NCBI RefSeq assembly: GCF_023920705.1
Contig: NZ_CP094657.1
Coordinates: 3,224,001 to 3,288,000, forward strand
Source of the DNA: Acinetobacter sp. XS-4
Lineage (GTDB): Bacteria; Pseudomonadota; Gammaproteobacteria; Pseudomonadales; Moraxellaceae
Direction: 5' to 3'
Length of the DNA: 64,000 nt
Shown here: positions 1 to 9,370 of the stretch, one piece after another
Numbering within the stretch: the stretch's first letter is position 1
Layout: every line of letters starts with the position of its first letter
The notes under the pieces: generated by a model
Database searches by the model: none
What the model saw: the letters and a program-made list of their open reading frames with translations, nothing else
Told to the model about the DNA's origin: nothing
Made by a program: the position numbers and the translations under genes

Positions 1-627
1 GAAGAGGCACTTTCAACAACTTTATTTGAAGATGCTGTCGACTATGTCGCTTTAGGGCACTTACATAAACCACAAAAAGTAGGTCAGCCGCACATTCGTT
101 ATAGTGGCTCACCCATTCCGCTTTCTTTTAGTGAAATTAACTATAAGCACCAAGTGGTAGAAGTCAAAATTGACCCAACTCAAGAGACAGACAACCGTTT
201 GCAATTTGAAGCTGTAGAAATTCCGCGTTGCATACAATTGCACCGCATTCGTGGTGAGTTAAACGAAGTACTGCAACAACTCAAAGCCTTGCCACATGGC
301 GTTGTTGAAAATATTGACCATCGTGAATATGTCGATATTGAATATTATAGTTTAACGCCGCCACAGCCCAATTTACGTCAGCAGTTTGAAGCGGCTCTAC
401 CGCCTGACCGCTACCGTTTAGTGCGTATTTCACGTCAATATGTGAGTAAAGACACCACCGATTCAAATGCCACTCAGCAAATCGCTCTTGAACCGCCAAC
501 ACCAGAAAAACTCTTTCAGAATATTTGGGAAAAACAAGGTTACAGCGCCGATGATGCGGTCTTAAAAGATTTTCTGAGTCTGGTACAAGAAGCACAAAAA
601 AATCTTGAAAATGATGCAACCCCTTAA
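1..627 (+). CDS. sbcD: Exonuclease SbcCD subunit D, C-terminal part
   Basis: The frame is open from the first base, so this is the 3' part of a gene that begins outside the window (208 codons visible). SbcD is the metallophosphoesterase nuclease subunit that works with SbcC to cut hairpins and protein-blocked DNA ends. Visible are the last phosphoesterase motif, ALGHLHKPQ (about residues 18-26 of the fragment), and the following YSGSPIPLSFSE stretch, both typical of SbcD/Mre11. The rest is the capping and SbcC-binding C-terminal domain. The sbcC start codon follows 9 bases after the stop, so the two are surely cotranscribed. Any ATG inside this stretch, for example at 154, is internal. Confidence 0.93.
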   Translation, partial: EEALSTTLFEDAVDYVALGHLHKPQKVGQPHIRYSGSPIPLSFSEINYKHQVVEVKIDPTQETDNRLQFEAVEIPRCIQLHRIRGELNEVLQQLKALPHGVVENIDHREYVDIEYYSLTPPQPNLRQQFEAALPPDRYRLVRISRQYVSKDTTDSNATQQIALEPPTPEKLFQNIWEKQGYSADDAVLKDFLSLVQEAQKNLENDATP

Positions 628-636
628 GGATATGTC

Positions 637-3600
637 ATGAAAATTTTATCCATTCGAATAAAAAATCTGGCATCTCTTTCTGATGAACATTTTATTGATT
701 TTGAAAGCGCGCCCTTAGCCCATGCGGGTCTCATTGCGATTGTGGGAAAAACGGGTACTGGGAAGTCGACCATTTTAGATGCCATGTGCCTAGCCCTGTT
801 TAATCGGGTTCCACGTCTTAAAGACAGCGATGGTAAATTAAAAGATGTTGATGGTTCCGAGTTACTCACCAACTCACCTTTGACTGTATTACGTCGTGGT
901 ACAGGACATGGTTTTGCTGAGCTTTGCTTTATTGCACAAGATCAAAAACGTTATTTGGCACGCTGGGAAATTAAACGTGCACGTGAAAACCCAAATGGTA
1001 AATTACAAAGCGTACAACGCCATTTAAAATGCCTGACCGATGGTGTGGTGCTTGCCGATAAAGCTAAAGCGGTTGATGAAAAAGTTAAACAAATTACCCA
1101 GCTTTCTTTTGAACAATTTACGCGTGCCGTATTACTTGCCCAGTCAGAAGTAACCGCATTTTTAAAAGCACGAGACAGCGAACGCGGTGAATTACTTGAG
1201 TACTTAACTAACTCCAGCATTTTCGCTAAAATTGGTGAGCTGGCTTTTCGTAAAACAGCTGATATTGCAAAGCAGCGTAAACAGCTTGAAGAGTTCTTAG
1301 GCCATATCGAAATTTTGTCTGATGAAGAGATTGCGGCATTTACCGAACAATATCAGCAAGCGGAGCAAAACCATCAAAAATTAGAACAGCAAAAAAATAT
1401 CTTAGACAAACAGCAACAATGGTTTGAACGTAAGGCGAAACTTGCCCAAGAAGTTCAAGCTAAACAACAACAGTTTCAAACCCAGCAAAATCACCATCAA
1501 GAATTGGCTGGCGAACGTGAGCAATTAAAACAGCTCGAAGTTTTCTCTGAAATACGCCAGCAGGTTTTTCAGCAATCTCAAAATTTACAAACGCTACAAC
1601 AACTTGAGCCGCGAATTCAGCAAACACAAACCAAGTTTAATGATTTGGTGCAAATTTTTGAAACAGGTCAAAAACAATATCAACTTGCAGAACAAGAACT
1701 CAAACAAACGCTCGATTTTGAGCAACAGCATCAACAAGCTTTAAATCAAGTTCGACAGTCCATTCAAGAACGTGCTTTTATTGCCGATGAATATAAAAAG
1801 TGCAAAGAAAAGAAAAATGTACTTGATCAGAAACTAAGTCCGTTGCAGCAACAGCAAAATACTGTGCAACAGCACATTGCACAGCTTCAACAAAGCCAAA
1901 CTCATCTACAACAGCAGCTTACTCAAACTCAGCAATATGCTGTATTAGACAAAGGCCTTTCAGCGCATTTAAATCAACTTGGGCAATTTATTCAAAATTA
2001 CCAAGCAATTGAACAACAGCTCGGCAACCCTACCCTTGCTCGCCAGAAGCTAGCAGAAGCTAAAAGCGAACTCGAACAACTAGTAACTTCACTTGGCACA
2101 GTTGAACAGATTGAGTTAAAACTTGAACAGCAGCGTAAAGACAAAGATCAAAAGCTTGCTCAAATCACTCAGTTAGATCTGATTCAACAGAAAATAAAAA
2201 TTTATCATGAACTATATGCTGAGCTTCAGCAGTTTGCTGAAAAACATACTCAAACCTCAGAGCAAGAACAGCGGCTTAAAACCCTTTGCCAGTCAGCTGA
2301 ACAAGAGTACCTAACAGCAAAAACTGAACGTGAAAAGTTACAACACATCCTGCAACAGCAGCGTTTATTACACACCGAAAATATTGAGCAGTTACGAGCC
2401 AATCTTAAAGACGGCGAAGCTTGCTTAGTCTGTGGAAGTACGCATCACCCCTATCGTGTTGATGACAGCGCAGTCTCCAAGGCATTATTCGACTTGCAGC
2501 AACAGCAAGAGCAACAAGCAGTAGCGCTAGAACAAACTAAATTTAATGCATGGCAAACCCAACAACATGCGCTTACTCAATGTCATGCTGAGCTTGAGCA
2601 AGTCCAGAAGTACTTAACTCAGCTCAAGACAAAACAATCAAGCTTGCAGCAAGACCTTGAGCAGCAATTCAGCCTCAATCAGTTACATATTGAGCTTAAT
2701 CAAGCTCCTGAACAAATCTTGCTAATGCTGAACGAACTCAGACAAGCGGCACAAACTGCAATAAGTTCATTTGACTCAGAAAACGTGCATTTAACCCAAG
2801 CGATTAAACAACACAATCAGCTCGTTCAATCTATTCAGCGTAATGAAAACTTGCTCAATACGGCACAACAATGGCAACAACAAGTTCAACATATTGTTGA
2901 GTGTTTATCCGAGGCTGAACAACAGGCATGGCAGCAGTCGAGTAGCCAAACGGCTAAGCAGACTTGGTCAATACTTGATGCACGCGCTAAACAACTTGAA
3001 CAACAAGAACAGCTTTCTCAGCGTTTTGAGCAACAGCAGCAAGAACTTAAAATGTCAGCTGCCAACCTTGAACAAATGACCAAGCAAATTGATGAGGTCG
3101 ATCAGAACCTCAAAGACATTACGCTTAAAGGCCAACAAAATAATGAAAAAGCGGTGTCGCTCATTCAACAAATGACGAGCCGCGCTGACATTAAACCCCA
3201 TGAATGGTTAATTGAGCATGATGCTAAACGTCAGCAGCAGCAAACAGCGTATCATGAAGCTAAACAACGTTTCGAACAAACTAGACAGCACTTTGAGCAG
3301 CAAAAACAGGCGCTTGATCAACTCAAGCATCAACATCAACACACTGCACAACACCAACAGCAGATTGATGAACAAATTCAAAACTGGTTAAAAGCTCACA
3401 CTGATTTTCAAGCATCTGAGCTTACAGCGCTCATACACATCAATTCCGCCCAAGAGCAAGACATTCGTAACCGCCTTAATCATGCCGAGCGTTTATTAAG
3501 TGAAGCCTCATCAGCCCTTAAGACCATGCAAGAGCAATTGAGCGAGCATTTACAAACTCAGCCAGATATTGAACATGAAAAGCTTGTTAGCCTCATTCAA

Positions 3601-4233
3601 GACAATATTGCAGAGCTTAAAGCACAACTTGAAGTACGTGATCGACTGAAACTTAAGCTTGAAGTACATCAGCAAAACCTTGCGAAGCAGCAGCAATATG
3701 CAGAGCAAATTCAAAATATCCAGCAAGAAGAACATCGCTGGAGCAAAATTTCAGGTTTAATTGGCGATGCTAAAGGTAAAGAGTTCCGTGACTATGCCCA
3801 GCAATATCACCTAGATATTTTAGTTGAACATGCCAATCAGCAACTGGCGATGCTGTCTCAGCGCTATACACTTAAACGTCTAGAGCAATCGTTAAGTCTT
3901 GCGATTATTGACCACGATATGGATGGAGAAACCCGCTCTGTTGCATCGTTATCTGGCGGTGAATCATTCCTAACTGCACTCGCTTTGTCTTTAGCGATTG
4001 CCAATATGGCCTCAGGTTCAATGAAAATTGAATCTCTGTTTATTGATGAAGGGTTTGGTACTTTAGATGCTTCGTCTTTGCATATGGTGATGAATGCTTT
4101 AGATCAGTTGCAAAATCAGGGGCGCCAAGTCATTCTCATTTCACACATTCAAGAAATGCATGAACGTATTCCTGTACAAATTCAGGTGAAACCTCTTGGT
4201 GCTGGTGCAAGTACAATTGAAGTCGTAGGCTAA
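637..4233 (+). CDS. sbcC: Exonuclease SbcCD subunit C (SMC-like ATPase)
   Basis: 1198-residue Rad50-like ATPase of the SbcCD nuclease. The N-terminal lobe has Walker A (GKTGTGKST, about residues 37-45). The C-terminal lobe has the ABC signature LSGGES and the Walker B stretch LFIDEGFGTLD. Between them lie two long coiled coils that meet at the zinc hook CLVC (Cys596 and Cys599), through which two molecules join. The coiled coil is unusually rich in glutamine, with many runs of Q. A ribosome site AAGGA lies just before the ATG. Length is somewhat above the E. coli protein (1048 residues), the excess being in the coils. Ends before a strong hairpin at 4277-4307. Confidence 0.96.
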   Translation: MKILSIRIKNLASLSDEHFIDFESAPLAHAGLIAIVGKTGTGKSTILDAMCLALFNRVPRLKDSDGKLKDVDGSELLTNSPLTVLRRGTGHGFAELCFIAQDQKRYLARWEIKRARENPNGKLQSVQRHLKCLTDGVVLADKAKAVDEKVKQITQLSFEQFTRAVLLAQSEVTAFLKARDSERGELLEYLTNSSIFAKIGELAFRKTADIAKQRKQLEEFLGHIEILSDEEIAAFTEQYQQAEQNHQKLEQQKNILDKQQQWFERKAKLAQEVQAKQQQFQTQQNHHQELAGEREQLKQLEVFSEIRQQVFQQSQNLQTLQQLEPRIQQTQTKFNDLVQIFETGQKQYQLAEQELKQTLDFEQQHQQALNQVRQSIQERAFIADEYKKCKEKKNVLDQKLSPLQQQQNTVQQHIAQLQQSQTHLQQQLTQTQQYAVLDKGLSAHLNQLGQFIQNYQAIEQQLGNPTLARQKLAEAKSELEQLVTSLGTVEQIELKLEQQRKDKDQKLAQITQLDLIQQKIKIYHELYAELQQFAEKHTQTSEQEQRLKTLCQSAEQEYLTAKTEREKLQHILQQQRLLHTENIEQLRANLKDGEACLVCGSTHHPYRVDDSAVSKALFDLQQQQEQQAVALEQTKFNAWQTQQHALTQCHAELEQVQKYLTQLKTKQSSLQQDLEQQFSLNQLHIELNQAPEQILLMLNELRQAAQTAISSFDSENVHLTQAIKQHNQLVQSIQRNENLLNTAQQWQQQVQHIVECLSEAEQQAWQQSSSQTAKQTWSILDARAKQLEQQEQLSQRFEQQQQELKMSAANLEQMTKQIDEVDQNLKDITLKGQQNNEKAVSLIQQMTSRADIKPHEWLIEHDAKRQQQQTAYHEAKQRFEQTRQHFEQQKQALDQLKHQHQHTAQHQQQIDEQIQNWLKAHTDFQASELTALIHINSAQEQDIRNRLNHAERLLSEASSALKTMQEQLSEHLQTQPDIEHEKLVSLIQDNIAELKAQLEVRDRLKLKLEVHQQNLAKQQQYAEQIQNIQQEEHRWSKISGLIGDAKGKEFRDYAQQYHLDILVEHANQQLAMLSQRYTLKRLEQSLSLAIIDHDMDGETRSVASLSGGESFLTALALSLAIANMASGSMKIESLFIDEGFGTLDASSLHMVMNALDQLQNQGRQVILISHIQEMHERIPVQIQVKPLGAGASTIEVVG

Positions 4234-4276
4234 TTTATTAAGATTTCATATCTTAAAATTGATTGAATCTTATAGA

Positions 4277-4312
4277 ACAAAGGGGCGTATTATTTACGCC
4301 CCTTTGTCTTGT
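4277..4312. terminator. Bidirectional terminator between sbcC and uppP
   Basis: A perfect 13-bp inverted repeat (arms 4277-4289 and 4295-4307, five-base loop) with T-rich sequence after it lies between the convergent sbcC and uppP genes. Confidence 0.8.
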
Positions 4313-4344
4313 ATTCATTTTCTTTTATTTTAAAACATCAAAAA

Positions 4345-5187
4345 TTAATTAACGCAGAGCACTACAACTGCAAAACCGATACAGTACATACCGAACAAAT
4401 GCCAGCGCCCATGTTCTAACCATGAAGACAACCATTTCAACGCCAAAAGACCAGCACCAAAACTAAAACACATCCCTAGTAAGCTTGGAACCATCGAATG
4501 AAACACTTGTCCATGTTCCAAGGTTTGTAAGCCTTGAGCGTGAATTAAACGATATAATTCTTTTAAAATAACGGCTGGTGTTAATACGACGGCCAGTGCA
4601 AAACTGAATTCTTCAGCCTTTTGGCGTGATACACCTAAAAATAACCCTGTAGAGATGGTTGCACCAGAACGTGAAAAGCCACGGAAAGGCAAACACAAAG
4701 CCTGCACTGCCCCAATAATAGAAGCACTACGCAAACTAATTTCACCTTGTTGTCCGCGATCTAAACGCGAAGATAAAATAATCAGAATACCTGCCGAAAT
4801 CAGCGCAGCTGCCATGAGTTTTGAGTTACTAAACAAATGCTCAATTTCGAAACTGCTCGCGCCGCCGAAGAACACATGCTTAATCAGAGATTGAAGCGCT
4901 AAACCAAGCACACCTGTAATTAGGGTTGCCAAAATGATATAGAAGGCTTGTTTTTTAAAACTTTCCCATGAAGAAAAATAGGTCTTTTTCCAAGATTTCC
5001 AAAAGTAAACGATCACTGCAAACATCGTACCTGTATGTAACATCACAAGTAAAAAGGTCATATCAGGTGCAGATGGATCATACCCCATTAACTTTTCAGC
5101 TAAAATAACGTGTGCGGAACTAGAAACTGGCAATAATTCAGCAAAACCCTGAATGATCGCCAGAATAAAAACATGCAATAAATCCAT
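4345..5187 (-). CDS. uppP: Undecaprenyl-diphosphate phosphatase UppP (BacA family)
   Basis: Membrane enzyme that removes a phosphate from undecaprenyl pyrophosphate, recycling the lipid carrier for peptidoglycan and surface polysaccharides; overproduction gives bacitracin tolerance in other bacteria. The 280-residue product is strongly hydrophobic with about eight membrane segments. It carries the two family signatures: the N-terminal QGFAELLPVSSSAH region (about residues 13-26) and GFSRSGATIST (about 170-180), which contain the catalytic Glu, His, Ser and Arg residues. Normal length. Single-gene unit with its own upstream AT-rich spacer. Confidence 0.96.
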   Translation of the reverse strand: MDLLHVFILAIIQGFAELLPVSSSAHVILAEKLMGYDPSAPDMTFLLVMLHTGTMFAVIVYFWKSWKKTYFSSWESFKKQAFYIILATLITGVLGLALQSLIKHVFFGGASSFEIEHLFSNSKLMAAALISAGILIILSSRLDRGQQGEISLRSASIIGAVQALCLPFRGFSRSGATISTGLFLGVSRQKAEEFSFALAVVLTPAVILKELYRLIHAQGLQTLEHGQVFHSMVPSLLGMCFSFGAGLLALKWLSSWLEHGRWHLFGMYCIGFAVVVLCVN

Positions 5188-5294
5188 ACCCTACACACTC
5201 AAATATTAAAATATCTGGGTTATAAGCTAGGAAAATTAAATTTAAATTAACAAATTACAGTTACCCGACAAAACGTTTATCTAAATTGTAAAAG

Positions 5295-5987
5295 TCATTT
5301 TTTCTCAACTGTATCACGCTTTCCAAATAAAGCCGTTCCTACACGTACCATGGTTGAACCTGCTGCAATCGCAGCGTCTAAATCACTCGACATTCCCATG
5401 CTTAATGTGTCCCAGTGTTCTGGGTGGGCATGTTTTTCTTTCACAGCATCAAACAAGGCTTTAGCATCTGCAAAAGCAGCGGTATTATCTGGTGCTGGAA
5501 TCACCATCAAGCCACGTAGTTTGATTTTTGCTAATTGGCTAATTTGAGCAACTAACTCGGCAACCTCATCTGGTGCACAACCATCTTTACTGTCTTGCCC
5601 ATCAATATTCACTTGCAAACAAATATTCAAGTCAGATTGATATTGAAGTCTTTGATTAGATAAACGCTCAGCAATAATCAAACGATCTACACCATGCACC
5701 CAATCAAACTTTTCAGCCAAATGTTTAGTCTTGTTGCGCTGAACATGACCAATAAAATGCCATTCAATTTCTAAATCGTGTAAAGCTTCGATTTTTTCTA
5801 AAGCTTCCTGTAAATAGTTTTCACCAAATGCTCTTTGCCCTGCTGCATACATTTCACACAAACTTTCACTCGGATGTGTTTTTGACACGGCTAAAAGTTG
5901 CACAGTTTCAGGCGCACGCTGAGCATGTTCACAAGCAACTCTGATTTGCTGTAATACGTGCTGCCGCGCATCTTGCAGGTAATTCAT
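5295..5987 (-). CDS. yggS: YggS/PROSC-type pyridoxal-phosphate homeostasis protein
   Basis: Single-domain PLP-binding TIM-barrel protein that buffers free pyridoxal phosphate rather than catalysing a known reaction. The PLP-lysine motif LLAVSKTHP lies near residue 32-40; GENYLQEA, WHFIGHVQRNK and GLMVIP are other family signatures, and the C-terminal SMGMSSDLDAAIAAGSTMVRVG binds phosphate. I chose the ATG at 5987 (230 residues, AGAACC/GAGAA upstream). In-frame alternatives are an ATG at 6002 and a TTG at 6008. It is divergent from pilT, the neighbour order usual in many gamma-proteobacteria. Confidence 0.93.
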   Translation of the reverse strand: MNYLQDARQHVLQQIRVACEHAQRAPETVQLLAVSKTHPSESLCEMYAAGQRAFGENYLQEALEKIEALHDLEIEWHFIGHVQRNKTKHLAEKFDWVHGVDRLIIAERLSNQRLQYQSDLNICLQVNIDGQDSKDGCAPDEVAELVAQISQLAKIKLRGLMVIPAPDNTAAFADAKALFDAVKEKHAHPEHWDTLSMGMSSDLDAAIAAGSTMVRVGTALFGKRDTVEKK

Positions 5988-6041
5988 TGACAAGGTTCTC
6001 ATTTTCAAAAAACTTTTTTGCTTTTCACCTAAAGCGAGGTG

Positions 6042-6070
6042 TTGGTAAGCCTCGGTGAAAGCCGTATATT
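6042..6070 (+). promoter_or_regulatory. Candidate sigma70 promoter of pilT
   Basis: TTGGTA (6042-6047) and TATATT (6065-6070) are separated by exactly 17 bases, 44 bases before the pilT ATG at 6114. This position argues against a longer PilT starting at 6039. Confidence 0.6.
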
Positions 6071-6113
6071 ATTCTACAAAATAATGACATATTTTGATTT
6101 ACTTGGGGAAATT

Positions 6114-7151
6114 ATGGATATTACAGAGCTACTCGCCTTCTCTGTGAAAAATGGCGCGTCCGATTTACATTTATCTGCTGGCATGCCACCAATGATTCGC
6201 GTTGATGGCGAAGTCCGTCGCATTAACTTACCGGCTCTGGATCATAAAGATGTTCACCGTCTGGTCTATGACATCATGAATGATAAACAACGCCGAGACT
6301 ACGAAGAAAAGCTTGAAACCGACTTTTCTTTTGAAGTGCCAAATGTTGCTCGTTTCCGTGTTAACGCATTTAACCAAAACCGTGGTGCTGGCGCAGTATT
6401 TCGTACCATTCCATCTAAAGTACTTACTATGGAAGATCTAGGCTTAGGTCAAATCTTTAAAGATATTTGCGACTATCCACGTGGGATTGTATTGGTTACA
6501 GGTCCAACAGGTTCGGGTAAATCTACGACGCTTGCAGCGATGATGGACTATATCAACGAAAATCGTTATGACCATATTTTAACGGTTGAAGACCCTATCG
6601 AATTTGTACATCAGTCCAAGAAATGTTTGATTAACCAGCGTGAAGTACATCGTGATACGCATGGCTTTAACGAAGCGCTTCGTTCTGCACTGCGTGAAGA
6701 CCCCGATATTATTTTGGTCGGTGAGATGCGTGACCTTGAAACCATTCGTTTAGCACTTACTGCTGCCGAAACGGGTCACTTGGTATTTGGTACACTCCAT
6801 ACAACTTCTGCTGCAAAAACCATTGACCGTGTGATTGACGTATTCCCTGCCGAAGAAAAAGACATGGTTCGTGCCATGTTGTCAGAATCTTTACAGGCTG
6901 TTATTTCGCAAACTCTACTTAAAAAGAACGGCGGTGGGCGTGTGGCAGCACATGAAATCATGATTGGTATTCCTGCTATTCGTAACTTAATTCGTGAAAA
7001 CAAAGTCGCCCAAATGTATTCATCAATTCAGACTGGTGCAAATCATGGCATGACTACACTCGACCAAAGCTTAAAAGGTCTAGTTTCTCGTGGTGTGATT
7101 AGTCCACAAACGGCTCGTACTGCTGCAAAACAGCCTGAATCATTCCTATAA
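6114..7151 (+). CDS. pilT: Type IV pilus retraction ATPase PilT
   Basis: Hexameric cytoplasmic motor that depolymerises type IV pili, driving twitching and DNA uptake. The 345-residue product has the N-terminal PAS-like domain (SDLHLSAGMPP), Walker A GPTGSGKST (about 131-139), the Asp box TVEDPIEF, Walker B with DPDIILVGEMRD and the His box TGHLVFGTLHT. The C-terminal half includes the retraction region following HEIMIGIPAIRNLIRE, corresponding to the conserved AIRNLIRE motif. The ATG at 6114 has GGGGAA upstream; an in-frame start at 6039 would overlap the promoter. pilU follows after 19 bases, an operon arrangement common in Pseudomonas and Acinetobacter. Confidence 0.97.
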   Translation: MDITELLAFSVKNGASDLHLSAGMPPMIRVDGEVRRINLPALDHKDVHRLVYDIMNDKQRRDYEEKLETDFSFEVPNVARFRVNAFNQNRGAGAVFRTIPSKVLTMEDLGLGQIFKDICDYPRGIVLVTGPTGSGKSTTLAAMMDYINENRYDHILTVEDPIEFVHQSKKCLINQREVHRDTHGFNEALRSALREDPDIILVGEMRDLETIRLALTAAETGHLVFGTLHTTSAAKTIDRVIDVFPAEEKDMVRAMLSESLQAVISQTLLKKNGGGRVAAHEIMIGIPAIRNLIRENKVAQMYSSIQTGANHGMTTLDQSLKGLVSRGVISPQTARTAAKQPESFL

Positions 7152-7170
7152 AAATAATTAGAGAATAAAT

Positions 7171-8289
7171 ATGGATTTTAATGACTTACTCAACCTCATG
7201 GTTGAAAAAAAATCATCCGATCTTTTTATTACAGATGGTGTTGCGCCATCTATGAAGATTAACGGACAAATTGTTCCAATTTCAAAAAATAGTCTTTCAG
7301 GGGATGTTATTGGTCAACTCTTACATTCCATCATGAGTGAAAAACAACGCAAAGAATTTGCAGACACTCGTGAATGTAATTTTGCCATTATGAACCGTGA
7401 TAAAACTGCCCGCTTTCGTGTGAGCGCTTTTCAGCAGCGTGACATGCCTGGCATGGTGCTACGTCGAATTGAAACTAAAATTCCTTCAATTGATGACTTG
7501 CAGTTACCATCTGTTCTTAAAGATTTATCAATGACCAAACGCGGCATCATTATTTTTGTTGGTGCGACAGGTACAGGTAAATCGACGTCTTTGGCTTCAA
7601 TGATTAGCTATCGTAACCACAACACTAAAGGTCATATCATTACCATTGAAGACCCAATCGAGTTTATTCACGAACATGCGGGCTGCATCATTACCCAACG
7701 TGAAGTCGGAATTGATACGGACTCATTTGAAATTGCCTTAAAAAATACTTTGCGACAAGCACCAGATGTCATCTTGATTGGTGAGATTCGATCTCGTGAA
7801 GTAATGGACTACGCGATTGGCTTTGCTGAAACAGGTCACCTTGTATTAGCCACAATGCACGCCAACAACGCTAACCAAGCACTCGACCGTATCATTCACT
7901 TCTTTGAAAGTGACCGCCACAGTCAGCTCTACATGGACTTATCTCTTAACTTAAAGGCCATGATTGCTCAGCAACTTATTCCAACACCTGATGGCAATTC
8001 TCGCCGCGCCGCAATTGAAATTTTAATTAACTCACCATTAATTTCTGATTACATTCGTAAAGGTGAAATTCATGAAATTAAAGATTTAATGAAACGCTCA
8101 CGTGAACTCGGTATGCAAACCTTTGACCAAGCATTGTTTGATCTCTATAAAGCAGGCCAAATTACCTACAAAGATGCATTAAAACATGCCGACTCACCAA
8201 ATGATTTACGTTTGACAATTAAGCTTGCTGAAGAAGGACCTGATCAAATTGCAGGCACAAATCAGCATTTAACCTTCGACCGACAGTAA
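7171..8289 (+). CDS. pilU: PilT-like retraction ATPase PilU
   Basis: Accessory pilus retraction ATPase that works with PilT and adds force under load. The 372-residue protein has the same domain order as PilT: N-terminal SDLFITDGV, Walker A GATGTGKST (about 130-138), TIEDPIEF, Walker B region PDVILIGEIRS and His box TGHLVLATMHA. GEIRS, where PilT has GEMRD, and the longer C-terminus mark it as PilU. It starts 19 bases after pilT with GAGAA upstream, and a strong terminator follows. Confidence 0.96.
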   Translation: MDFNDLLNLMVEKKSSDLFITDGVAPSMKINGQIVPISKNSLSGDVIGQLLHSIMSEKQRKEFADTRECNFAIMNRDKTARFRVSAFQQRDMPGMVLRRIETKIPSIDDLQLPSVLKDLSMTKRGIIIFVGATGTGKSTSLASMISYRNHNTKGHIITIEDPIEFIHEHAGCIITQREVGIDTDSFEIALKNTLRQAPDVILIGEIRSREVMDYAIGFAETGHLVLATMHANNANQALDRIIHFFESDRHSQLYMDLSLNLKAMIAQQLIPTPDGNSRRAAIEILINSPLISDYIRKGEIHEIKDLMKRSRELGMQTFDQALFDLYKAGQITYKDALKHADSPNDLRLTIKLAEEGPDQIAGTNQHLTFDRQ

Positions 8290-8298
8290 TTTCCTCAT

Positions 8299-8334
8299 AA
8301 AAAAAGGAAGGTTAAACGTAACCTTCCTTTTTTA
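8299..8334. terminator. Bidirectional terminator between pilU and fur
   Basis: Hairpin with AAGGAAGGTTA and TAACCTTCCTT arms and an AACG loop, flanked by A and T runs, lies between convergent pilU and fur. Confidence 0.88.
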
Positions 8335-8358
8335 TTTGTTTTCTTTGTGTGAAAACGA

Positions 8359-8796
8359 TTATTTCTTGCGCAGAACTTCCTGACATTCAGGTTCGTTACA
8401 GTAACCGTAGAGGTTTAATGAGTGACCCGTTAAGGTAAACCCATGTTGGTCTGCTACAGCATGCTGTTCCTTCTCGATAACATCATTAGTAAATTCAATA
8501 ACTTTGTTGCAATTATGGCAAACCAAATGATCGTGATGATCTTCTTGCATAATTTCGAAAACAGAATGATTATTTTCGAAATGATGACGCTGAATGATAC
8601 CTGCAGCTTCAAATTGTGTTAACACACGGTAAACTGTCGCAAGACCGACATCTTCCCCTTGTTCTAACAAAGTCTTGTAAATATCTTCAGCACTAAGATG
8701 ATGTTGCTTTGAATTTTCTAATAATTCCAAAATCTTAATTCGTGGAAGGGTAACTTTAAGTCCAGCTTTGCGCAAATCTTGATTGGAAATAGGCAT
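8359..8796 (-). CDS. fur: Ferric uptake regulator Fur
   Basis: Iron-responsive repressor. The N-terminal winged helix includes KVTLPRIKILELLE (about 13-26) and GLATVYRVLTQFE. The C-terminal dimer and metal domain has the HHDHLVC motif (His about 87-90) and two Cys-x-x-Cys-like pairs (CHNCNKV near 93-96 and the distal YCNEPEC). Start at 8796 gives 145 residues, close to the 148 of E. coli Fur, and has GAGAGA upstream; an in-frame TTG at 8823 would add nine residues. Divergent from bamE, an order seen widely in gamma-proteobacteria. I did not find a convincing Fur box in the 111-base gap. Confidence 0.96.
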   Translation of the reverse strand: MPISNQDLRKAGLKVTLPRIKILELLENSKQHHLSAEDIYKTLLEQGEDVGLATVYRVLTQFEAAGIIQRHHFENNHSVFEIMQEDHHDHLVCHNCNKVIEFTNDVIEKEQHAVADQHGFTLTGHSLNLYGYCNEPECQEVLRKK

Positions 8797-8907
8797 GAAA
8801 AAAGGTCTCTCAACAAATCTCAAGTTGGAATAGGCAATAGAATTTAGATGAAGTATGATCTATCCTTTGATCAAATGCATCATAATTTATTGGGATAGTG
8901 TAGCAAA

Positions 8908-9306
8908 ATGCAAAAAATCGTGCTGACGTTATTAGTCACTTCACTCCTTGCTGGTTGTTCAATCTTTGGTGTATATAAGGTTGATATTCCTCAAGGGACT
9001 CCTTTGACCAAAGCTCAGGCCTCTCAAGTACAAGTCGGCATGAATTTCCAGCAAGTGCGTTTTTTGCTTGGTAGTCCAACTGTGACTGATCCCCTCAATC
9101 CTCAGCGTTGGGACTACATTTACAACTATATCCCGGGAACTTATGCTAAAAAGGCAAAAATCCCCGCAGCACATGGTCAGCATTTAAAAATTTACTTTGA
9201 TGGCACTGGCACAGTAACTAAAATTGAAGGTTTAGAAACTATTCCAGAATCGCAACCAGGTTTACCTGCTTCTAAAGAAGCGATTTTAACTGCCCCACCA
9301 CTATAA
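8908..9306 (+). CDS. bamE: Outer-membrane assembly lipoprotein BamE
   Basis: Small lipoprotein of the BAM complex that inserts beta-barrels into the outer membrane. It has a signal peptide with lipobox LLAGC (lipidated Cys17), then the SmpA/OmlA fold: LTKAQASQVQVGMNFQQVR, LLGSP and the WDYIYNY stretch (about residues 71-77), the family signature. At 132 residues it is slightly longer than E. coli BamE (113), the excess being in a proline-rich tail. Divergent from fur. bamD, another BAM lipoprotein, is at 61977 in the same window. Confidence 0.95.
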   Translation: MQKIVLTLLVTSLLAGCSIFGVYKVDIPQGTPLTKAQASQVQVGMNFQQVRFLLGSPTVTDPLNPQRWDYIYNYIPGTYAKKAKIPAAHGQHLKIYFDGTGTVTKIEGLETIPESQPGLPASKEAILTAPPL

Positions 9307-9321
9307 TCGTTTTTTCTAATA

Positions 9322-9366
9322 AAAATAAACCCCTCAAGTGAAATACTTCGAGGGGTTTTATTTATA
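9322..9366. terminator. Bidirectional terminator between bamE and the RnfH-like gene
   Basis: Hairpin AACCCCTC...GAGGGGTT with an added AAGT/ACTT inner stem, flanked by A-rich and T-rich sequence, between convergent genes. Confidence 0.75.
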
Positions 9367-9370
9367 GGGC

